Of a stretch of 64,000 nt of DNA, positions 55,833 through 64,000 are shown piece by piece. Within the stretch, counting starts at the first letter, position 1, and every line of letters starts with the position of its first letter. The notes beneath the pieces were generated by a model. The model was given only the letters and a program-made list of their open reading frames with translations. It was not told the DNA's origin and did no database searches. The DNA lies in contig JAPTYO010000010.1 in the NCBI GenBank assembly GCA_036873135.1, positions 25,847,772 through 25,911,771 of the forward strand. Direction: 5' to 3'. This stretch comes from Clarkia xantiana subsp. parviflora (taxonomy: Eukaryota; Streptophyta; Magnoliopsida; Myrtales; Onagraceae). Position numbers and translations under genes: made by a program.

Positions 55833-58550
55833 TTGATCTCGATAGAGAACGAGAGAAGGATGAGTTCGTCAAGGCCCGGTTAAGAAGTTAACTTTCATCT
55901 GCTTTAGTTTTCATTTTTGGGATTACTATGTTTCTGAAATAATGTTGCCTAATGGTCGGTCTATGTTGTATGAAAGCCAACTTTGAAAACATTCAAAAGA
56001 TAGCTGGTTCGGCCAGTTGCGTCATGCCATGCACAATCTAAGCAGTTCGGTAGAAGTAGTTCTGGACTTGTCACAGTTGAGTGGAAGGTTAATGAAAGGA
56101 AAGGGTCAGCCGAACACCTTAACCAATTCAGAAAAACATGCGTTGTGGGACCAACTGAAAGTGCTAAGTAATCTCTTTGTGCAGGTTCTACGAGAATGGT
56201 ATTGTCATTGTGGGCAATGATCGTGCTTAGCTTGTATGTAAAGGTTCTTGTCAACATCCTAGGACGGTATCTCTATTTGGATACTGCTCTAGAATCAATA
56301 CATGTAATGATCACTTGCATTTCCTTTTTGTTAAAGAAATATCCGTAGATGTAACATCTTTTAAGTTATTATTTTCATACAGACTGTTTTCCTATGTCCG
56401 TCTACAACTTATAGATTCTATTTTCATATATTCTTGTGCAATAAGTAGATTTATCATCTAAGACAAAGTTGTTGCTTGAAATAGGCGATATGACCTACGG
56501 AAAAGAGACACCAAAGATATTCAATGTGTTTGGTTTACGGATATTGATCATTGAAACATAAATTTAGCTGCTGCCTGAGGCTTGCTGAATATCTGCCGGT
56601 TTTTTATGTCTAAGATGATAAAAGTATCTAGCTAGTTCTTGTAATGCTATTTGATGGCTAGCTTTTGAAGCTTTTACGAAAACAACTATATGAGGGACCT
56701 GATGAAGAATCTTGTTCTTATAGCAGTTTACTTGAAAATTTTACACTAAAGAAACATATTAAGTGATTTTAAATGCACTTGATAGTTTCAATTGCCTTGT
56801 AAAATCAGCTGAGCCATTTTGCACTTAGCGGAAATATTTATGGACAGTTGCTATCAGCAATGAGCAAATTGTGCACTCCTGTCGAAATTCTACTTCTGTT
56901 TTTCAATTTTATGAAGTCTTAACTCTTAAATAACTATGGTCTTACGGGTTTGGTTAAATTTAGCTAAAAATATCATGTTGCTGGCTTTCTATGTTTGATA
57001 AAAAGCATGTAACTGATCAAAACTTTAGATATAGTTAGTAATGATTAATCTATTAGTGTGTCGTTGACATGTTTGCCACATGATAATGCCAATATTTGTA
57101 TTCCCAGGAGGATGTCGATCTCATTGACACGGAGGACCAAAAAATGTTTCTAGATAGTGCTGATTTTCTCTCCAATCAACCCTGATATCAAATATGCGTG
57201 CAGCAGGTACCGAAGTTCTCAAGGGGTAAGATCTCTCTCAGGTTTAGTCATTCTCAATGCATTAGATTATTCATAGTAAAGCTTCTGATGTTCATATCTT
57301 TTGGAGATTAATCACATTTAGCAACATTAGGATTCATTTCAAGGATTGTTTGAGTTTTCTGTATTTATTTATGAAGTAAAATAATTTTGTAGAAAGCATT
57401 TGAGAGATGCCTTCAGTAAAACTACATTGCGTGATACAATCGTGCAGATACTAGACACGTTCATGAACACGGGAAGTCCTCATCATTGGGTGGATTTTTT
57501 GATGCCTCAGGATGTTGGATCATATAATATGATCTCTGGTGATGCCATTCTTCCTGATACTACCAAGTTTGACCAACTTATGATGGAGGCACGACATGTC
57601 CTATCAATGTTTGTTTTTACTATGTTTCCATCTATTGTTAGGACTAGGAGAATGCATTTATTGTGTCTATTTGTTTGGTTAAGATAGTTAGGGGAAAAAG
57701 GACGTGGATCCATTTGATTGGTTTAGAACTTTGCTGCTGAAGTCAAAATCTAGGCTCCTCTGATATTTTTTTCTTTTTAAATTTCAAGAAGTTAGGTAAT
57801 CCAAAGAATTATAGGGTGTAAGTTGGATTATGCGGTTTAAGCTCAATATTGTACTGCATTAATCAAGACCAAAGTTGTAACAAAGCTTTAGGTTTTAGTG
57901 ATTATGAACAGTTTATTTATGGAAAAATTAAATCTTCCGCGTAGAGAGTGCAGACGAGTACTAAAATGAAACCATTGAAAAAGAATCTTTGCTTCTCTAA
58001 ATGTGTTATCTTGTTTAGCAGGCTTGCCCATTTGTTTTACTAATATCAGATTATAGTATTTCATTTGCTCTTGCTCAGCTAGTTTTATGCATGTTTATAT
58101 TCTCCAGTGCGGAATTTGGAAGCATTGTTGATGTATCACTCGCCAAAGTGACAAATGCACTACTACTTGAGGATTTTGAATTTCAAGAAACAGGAAATTC
58201 TTCAAGTTACCACTTGCCAAACTACTGTCCCGCGTGGTGCATATGAATAAACTGTTGTTCAAGGAACCACACCAGAACTGATTCATCCAAGTAATTCGAG
58301 ACACGCACCAAGTTGAAGTCTTCTTTACTCTCTTATATTCAGATGTTCCCACTTCCTAGAGATCAATCAGTTTATGGTTCCAGTTTAGCTCTATTCTCAA
58401 AATGAGTCATAGTAGTGTAAAGAAGTAAAATGAGTTTTTTTTTGAGTAAACTATTCTTTTGTTCTCCATAGTACTTTTCTTTGTTGATCATTTATATTGG
58501 TGACAATGTTTTTAGCAGATTATGAAATGTGGAGTTAGTTGGATAAGATG

Positions 58551-58880
58551 TTTGAACTTAAAAACAGTAGGTTAGGTTGCTTATCGATGAGCCAAATTTA
58601 AAATGTTGATATTTGGTGTCTCAATTATCATATTCATTACTTGTCATTTTTTTAACTGATTTGGACGTTAAAATTGGTGTTTTAATCAATAAGAACATGT
58701 TTTTTACTTTTTCGTAGTTGTGTTGTGTAGACTTATTTGATATTTAAAAAACATGTCCTTGAATTTTAATAGAAAAAATTTAGAAATCAACAAATGTACA
58801 CCCAATATTAACATTTTAAATCCGAGACGGCTATTTATAACAAAAACAAATAATTGAGACTATTTTTAGATTCTTTAACT
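58551..58880. mobile_element. Foldback MITE upstream of MOS4
   Basis: Inverted arms: CAAATTTAAAATGTTGATATTTGG (about 58600) pairs with AATATTAACATTTTAAATCC (about 58806), and GTTTGAACTTAAAAACAG with CTATTTTTAGATTCTTTAAC. It belongs to the same family as the element in MOS4 intron 3. The terminal TSD is not clear. Confidence 0.6.
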
Positions 58881-59035
58881 TTTATTGATAGCTAGCAGTT
58901 TGTTTACTATATATATATATATACCAATTAACAATTTGATTACCCAAATATCAAATAATATAATTTTCCTTATTTTTTTATCATGTTTTTTTTTTCACAA
59001 AAAATTATCACCTATTGGATACAGTTGATAATATG

Positions 59036-59043
59036 TATAAATA
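59036..59043 (+). promoter_or_regulatory. Likely TATA box of MOS4
   Basis: ATATGTATAAATAAAT lies about 150 bp upstream of the start codon. It predicts a transcript start near 59068 and a 5' UTR of about 115 nt with purine-rich sequence. Confidence 0.5.
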
Positions 59044-59183
59044 AATTTGTTTTTAAACGGAAGCACTGTCGTCGAAGCAGAGAGTAAGATTTAGTTAACG
59101 GAGAAGGAAACAAGGAGGGAGGGGGAAGGGAAATCTTGTTCTTGCTTAGCTGCTCTATCCAACTGCTCTTTCTTCTGCTAGCA

Positions 59184-61541
59184 ATGGCGGCCGACAACGG
59201 TGACATACTTATGCTGGAAGCTCCGCCGGCACCGTCGGGCCTGTCTTGGTCTTCCACCTACAATGCAGAAACAATTGACGCCCTGCCCTACATCGACGAG
59301 GACTACGGCCACCAGATCGTGAAGCATGAGGTCGATCGTTTGGTTGAGGATGAGATGCGCCGCAGCTCCAAGAAACCCTCCGACTACCTAAAGGACTTGC
59401 CCCCAATTCCAAAACTCACGTTTGAGGTCAGTTTCTGTATTTCAAATCCATACTATTTTGTGTGTTCAGAATGAGAAATTGAACAAGGTTGGAGAATTGA
59501 ATTGGATCTTTTCGGAATTCTGCTTCTTGTTGTTCTTGGTTGTTAGGGTTTGCTCGGCTAACCTGATTGTTGTAAAATTTCCAAACGTTTAGCATTCACT
59601 ATTGCGTTTTATTTGCTAGATTTGTTAGCTGTAGATGGGAGTACAAAATGTGTAGCCTAATGGTGGTTAGTTGATATATACAGAACAACCCAATGCTCGC
59701 CAAAGAATACGATCGAGTGCGAGCTGGGCGACCTCCTGTTCCTTTCGATGACACATCGAGGTACAACTTGGAGGTTCCGCCTCAACATAAACGCAACGAT
59801 GAAACTGCTTGGAAGCAGGCACTTCAAAAGGTCCAACGGTTGGAACAGCATGAAATTATAAAGTGAGTATTGTTCTAAGATAAGGTTTAATTGAATACCA
59901 ATCGTAGACTGTCAATAAGGTGCTTTTGATACAACTCAATTGGTTAAACCCCGAAAAGCCTTTCTTCCAGTTTAAAAAAGATAATGCAAACAATTGAGAT
60001 TTAAGTGCCGGATCGAAGTTTCTTTAAAAAACAAAAATTGTAGGCAGGGAATTGTTAATTTACTTCCAAACAATGATAAAAGTGTTATCAATGTAGTAAA
60101 GATTTTTGTTTGTGCAGAATGTTATCGAAGAGGATCTTACAGTACAAAGCTTGTATTTTTCTTTGGGCCTTTATATGCTTCCATTATAGGCTGTTGTTCT
60201 GTTTGATATTAGCTTATCTTTACTCGTGAGCTGCGTGTAAAGAAAGTGATGCAGTATGCCTAAAAAAGAAAAAGCAACTAGTGAAACAGAGACGACAAAT
60301 TAAGGCTTGTAAATTGTAATAGTCCTGAACAAGGAACATGCAATGAAATGGAATTTTTGCCCTATCTTGAAAGAAGCGAATGAAGATAGTAAGATAATAT
60401 TCGGCAAAATGATCCAATAAACTGTTTGCTTCAGCATTGCCGTTAATGTTGCATGTATCAATTTATTGGCCTCTCCTCTCCTCTCCCTGATGGTTTATTT
60501 TGTAGGTTGGAAAATCTTGAATTGATCTCTAAACATGGTGGTGAAGTCTGGATCCAACATAACCGACGCCTGGAAGGATTATTATCCAGGTATGTATAAT
60601 CTGTCACAATCATTTTTTAGAAAACCGAGATTGATTTGGTCGAGGATGTTGATTTCATATACATTGTTTCTCTTTATATTTTTTAGGGTTAAGAACCTAA
60701 AAACAGTCACAACTATAGGTCATTGCTAATTGTTGTCCTAGATTTAAAATGTTGATATTCGATGTCTCAACTATCAAATTGGTTGATTTCCACTTTTTTC
60801 TCTTAAAGTTGACGAATCAAAATTATGTTTTTTAAGCATAAAATATGACTAAACCATGAATAACAAATTCGTTACTTTGAAAAAGTGTACAACAACGTGT
60901 TTTTATTGCTTAAAAAGCGAATTTTAATGCCAAAATCAGTCAGAAAAAAATTGAAAGCAACAAATTTGATAGTTAGAACACTAAATATGAACAATTTAAA
61001 TATAGGACAGCAATTAGCAACATGGCATATATTTGGACTGTTTTTAGGTTGTTAACTTTATTTTCTTACTTCTCTGCGATACATTTATATAGATGAGAAA
61101 CATGCCCATTTTTTGCCCTAAAGCTCATATTATTCGGCTTTCTCAGGCTGCAAAAGATAGGCAAGGAACAAAACGAAAAGATGGAAACTGTGAACAGAGA
61201 AAGAAAATATCACCAGGTAAAATGTAAATCCCACATCTTCTCCATCACATAACCTTTTGGAATGTTATTTAAAAGTGATTTTATCAGCAAAACACTGCGT
61301 ACGAGCTCAATGGTTTGTCCACTCAATGGAGAGACCTTTGCCTGAAAAACATAGAGATACAAGCTGCGCGGGATGATATCAGTCGGCAATTAGAAGCTCT
61401 AAAGAAGGAAGCTGATGCAAGGTATATGAACTTGTGCATACTTGTGTGAATTTTACATGTGCATACTTGTGTGCTTACTGTCATCTCCTCTTCAGAAGTT
61501 GGAAGCTTCTACGCAGAATGGTGGTAACTCCATCTTACTAG
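59184..61541 (+). CDS. MOS4: Pre-mRNA-splicing factor SPF27/BCAS2 homologue
   Basis: Six exons: 59184-59426, 59684-59862, 60506-60589, 61147-61216, 61288-61421 and 61496-61541. All borders are GT-AG and the phases close to 251 codons, the expected size of plant MOS4. It is a core subunit of the NineTeen/MOS4-associated complex, which activates the spliceosome with CDC5, PRL1 and PRP19 in the nucleus; in Arabidopsis it is needed for innate immunity. The N-terminal half carries the BCAS2 signature: [25 protein letters not shown]-like [29 protein letters not shown] and [14 protein letters not shown]. From about residue 130 the protein is a long helix or coiled coil ([20 protein letters not shown], then [20 protein letters not shown]). 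The start is the first ATG after the TATA box in good context (GCAATGGCG). Intron 3 carries a foldback MITE. The exon 6 junction is the least certain. Confidence 0.94.
60687..61056. mobile_element. Foldback MITE in MOS4 intron 3
   Basis: Inverted ends: GGTTAAGAACCTAAAAACAGTC on the left and GACTGTTTTTAGGTTGTTAAC on the right, with pairing continuing through GCTAATTG.TGTCCTA.ATTTAAA.TGTT. It is 370 bp, without ORF. Related to the element at 58551-58880 and more distantly to 28195-28700. The flanks (TTTATATTT versus TTTATTTTC) give at best an imperfect duplication. Confidence 0.7.
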
Positions 61542-63235
61542 CATGAAGTACTAATTCGTGGCTATGGAGAGGAAACTCGGGAATTCGCTCAAGTGGGTCG
61601 TTCATGTATGATAATCGAATCGGTTTTTTTCTTGTTATCTGCATTTGTCACTTTGGTTGGCTGCCATCTTTTGTAATGGAGTGGAATGCCAACAAGAGAC
61701 GGGGGATTTTGGGATTCAGTTGTATCAAGTGCAACTATATATATTCATTCCTTCAGAGTTTTTATCAAGATTAACTAATGAGTTCCTAATATGCTAAACA
61801 TGCCGTCTTAGGATATGGATCTACTAGTATCAACTAAACAACATATTACTCTGTATTTCTAATTTTTTATTTCTCATTATTCTCAATACCTTTTATGTGA
61901 ATCAAATATGGATTTTATTATTATTTCATAAATAGATCAAATCTTTTGTATTATCTTTTTAGTTTATTATGATACTAATATTTTATTATTATTAGTTTTT
62001 TATGTTTATAATAAATAATAGTGCACATGATGTTCGTATAACATGAGTAGTATAAAATGAGTAAGACTTTTTCGTTGCATTTGTTTATTATAAAATATAT
62101 CTTATAAAATTATATATAATATTTTAATTAATAGAATTTTAGTAGTTGTGTGTATTGAGTTTAAATATTTAGTGTATAAAATTCATAATAACTATAATAT
62201 TAAGCACACACGTAATCTTTAAGATGTTAGTTGTCAAAATATATATTCTTTTAAATTTTATCATATTAAAAATAATATATCTCTCATATAAATTAATATA
62301 ATAATAATAATAAAGTCACAACTCACATTACAATGTACATAGAGTGTTTGATATGTATTGCAATACATACCAAACACTCTAATCTAACATTAGATTCCAC
62401 ATTACAGCATAACAAACACTGCAATCTAACATTACACATTACTTGTAATCTCAAATTACGTCCATCCAAACGCACCCTAATAGTTTAGTGAACTGCTTTA
62501 TTTAATGTTTAGTGATTTTTTTTAAATCACAATATTATTATTATACTACAAAAAATTCCTTTTATTTTGTTTATATTCCATAAATTAATTTTATTAATAT
62601 GTATTAATTAAATTTTAATTATGTGTGGAATCTATCCAAGCTAAAAATAAATTTTAATTAAAACACACTTATTTTGTAAAAAAATAATAATTTCAAATTA
62701 AAGACACTTTATAAAAGTGCCACAAAAAATAATTCTAATAAATATATTCTTAAGCTAATTAGTATTATTATTGAAAATTTGTTAAATCATTACAAATACA
62801 CTGACATTAAATAATTATTACTATCTATAACTATTATCTCATCTTATAAAATTATCATTTTAATTAAAAAAAAATATACGACATTTCTTAATAATAAATA
62901 CCACAAAAGAAATGTTTAAATTATTAATATATAAATAATAAATATATAATCATTCTTAAGAAGATTATATATATTATTACCATGCTTTTAAAAAATACAT
63001 TCCCCTCAGAGATCTTAGCATCAATATTATTCAGCGATACATTAGCATATTTCGTAATTTAATCGCATCATCGGGGAAATTAAATCAACTGAAACCAATT
63101 GAAATAACAGAAAAATAAACTTTTTTTGGAGTGCTAATTGTTCTTCATTGTCTGTAGAAAAAGCAGTGTTTCCAGATCAGCTGGATTTTTCTTTCCAGAT
63201 ATAATACCAATATAGGCTAGAAAAAAAGTCAGTTA
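61542..63235. other. MOS4 3' UTR and AT-rich intergenic DNA
   Basis: The 3' UTR probably extends to about 61750. The rest is AT-rich. A partial MITE of the 37500-38156 type ends at about 62480 (TCCATCCAAACGCACCCTAA), with an ATTGCAATACATACCAAACACT inverted phrase near 62360. No gene was recognised. Confidence 0.5.
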
Positions 63236-63239
63236 CAAA

Positions 63240-64000
63240 TATACGGCTGGCCGGGTTGGGGTAACCCGGTCAATTGAATTTTTTTTTTTTTTTTTTTTTT
63301 TTTTTTCCGGAAAACTGTAAAAAATAAAAAAAAATAAAAAAAAAAATTGGAACTCACTTGGCCGGGTTGGCCCCAACCCGGCCAAATATGTTTTTCTTTT
63401 TTCTTTTTCCTTTTTTTAATAGAAGTTGTAAAAATTAATGGTTTGTAATTTTTTAAAAAAAAATCCTATTGGACCTGGTGAACCCTAGAGGGCAAATTGA
63501 TAGACATTTGTCGTTTACCAGTTTTCGTAAAAAAATTACAAAACTACTAATTTTATATTTTTTCGAACTCACTTGGCCGGGTCCCCACAACCCGGCCAAG
63601 TAGTGTTTCTTTTTTTTTTTTTTTTTTGTCTCAAAATTAATTAATTACGGTGTAAAACAATGGGTGCTGTTGACATCGCAATTAATTTTGAGACAAAAAA
63701 AAAAAAAAAAAAACACTACTTGGCCGGGTTGTGGGTACCCGGCCAAGTGAGTTCGAAAAAATATAAAATTATTAGTTTTGTAATTTTTTTACGAAAACTG
63801 GTAAATAGCAAATGTCTGCCAATTTGCCCACTAGGGTTCACCATTTCCATTAGGTTTTTTAGAAAAAAAAAAATTACAAAACCATTAATTTGTAATTTTT
63901 TAGGAAAACTGGTAAACGGCAAATGTCTGTCAATTTGCCCTCTAAGGTTCACCATGTCCAATAGGTTTTTTAGAAAAAAAAATTACAAAACCATTAATTT
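63240..64000. repeat. Long inverted repeat with GGCCGGGTT motifs, plus direct repeats
   Basis: Arms at about 63462-63635 and 63685-63855 are inverted copies centred near 63660. Each contains CACTTGGCCGGGT / CCCGGCCAAGT, a T or A run of about 18-20, GTTTACCAGTTTTCGTAAA-type sequence and GGCAAATTG...TTTGCC. Two further GGCCGGGTTGG palindromes lie at 63245 and 63360. The outer right arm is repeated directly (63780-63855 and 63893-63970), so the element continues past the window. A transcript would form a long hairpin. Confidence 0.75.

Larger units (their letters stand above)
48385..58359 (+). pseudogene. PEX3: Peroxin-3 (PEX3) pseudogene, split by an LTR retrotransposon
   Basis: PEX3 is the peroxisomal membrane receptor for PEX19. 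Homology starts at FLKGF/WRRKRMRILISAGVVG (48388 on), but the initiator position reads TTG and one extra T shifts the frame before WRRK; ATG at 48419 is in frame. VGSGYVLYKLYDAYKKKLVD ends at 48505, where the retroelement is inserted; DLDREREKDEFVKA resumes at about 55833. Later parts: FENIQKIAGS then, frame-shifted near 56010, HAMHNLSSSVEVVLDLSQL and LMKGKGQPNTLT. After an intron collapsed to about 15 nt (near 56170) comes TRMVLSLWAM, then an exon at 57108-57225 (EDVDLIDTEDQKMFL, frameshift near 57180). A clean exon from about 57393 has DTIVQILDTFM and SPHHWVDFLMPQD. The last exon, from about 58110, is frameshifted near 58195, has an in-frame TGA at 58279 and ends TAG at 58357-58359. Multiple lesions argue against function. 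Confidence 0.9.

Overview
The window is nuclear DNA from a flowering plant, most likely a eudicot. It is AT-rich, its genes have plant-type GT-AG introns, and it holds a plant group-D (TDY-type) MAP kinase, a UDP-glucose dehydrogenase with an uninterrupted coding region and a 5' UTR intron, a plant AIP1 and a MOS4-like splicing factor. I did not assign a species. No rRNA, CRISPR or prokaryotic features were seen.

Genes, left to right. The C-terminal exons of a MAP kinase occupy 1-1174 (+); the kinase core lies outside the window. UGD (33366-34811, -) is complete, encodes 481 aa, and has a 944-bp intron in its 5' UTR. AIP1, a WD40 actin-disassembly cofactor (40227-44541, +), has six exons and encodes 608 aa. 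An orphan exon-like stretch lies at 45512-45682 (-). A peroxin-3 (PEX3) copy spans about 48385-58359 (+). It carries several frameshifts and a premature stop, and a 7.3-kb LTR retrotransposon is inserted in its first exon, so I call it a pseudogene. MOS4/SPF27/BCAS2 (59184-61541, +) has six exons and encodes 251 aa. The genes are unrelated housekeeping or signalling genes, and nothing suggests a functional cluster.

The rest is mostly transposons, and many can be delimited to the base by target-site duplications (TSDs). They include a Mutator-like foldback element (6015-6882, 9-bp TSD), four hAT-type elements (7468-8083, 11524-12914, 40828-42007, 46551-47147; 8-bp TSDs), CACTA elements (14559-14837 and the large 21810-27258; 3-bp TSDs), Tourist-like MITEs (18664-19063, 37500-38156; TTA TSDs) and three Helitron 3' ends. 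There is a gypsy-type non-autonomous LTR retrotransposon (48506-55832, TSD TTGAT), a truncated gypsy end (16247-16906) and a poly-A-tailed 104-bp retroposon (30838-30941, 14-bp TSD). A four-copy foldback family with a GC-rich palindromic core is also present.

The most notable points are these. The 5.4-kb CACTA element carries exon-like pieces of host genes, including an exact 51-nt PPP-family phosphatase exon. The PEX3 pseudogene is split by a LARD-like retroelement. The short retroposon sits in a repeat whose unoccupied site is represented by a paralogous copy in the same window. A hAT element with an internal 315-bp tandem duplication makes up most of AIP1 intron 1. I found no new multi-gene system. 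The strongest candidates for new biology are the gene-capturing CACTA, the unidentified 104-bp retroposon and the foldback families.
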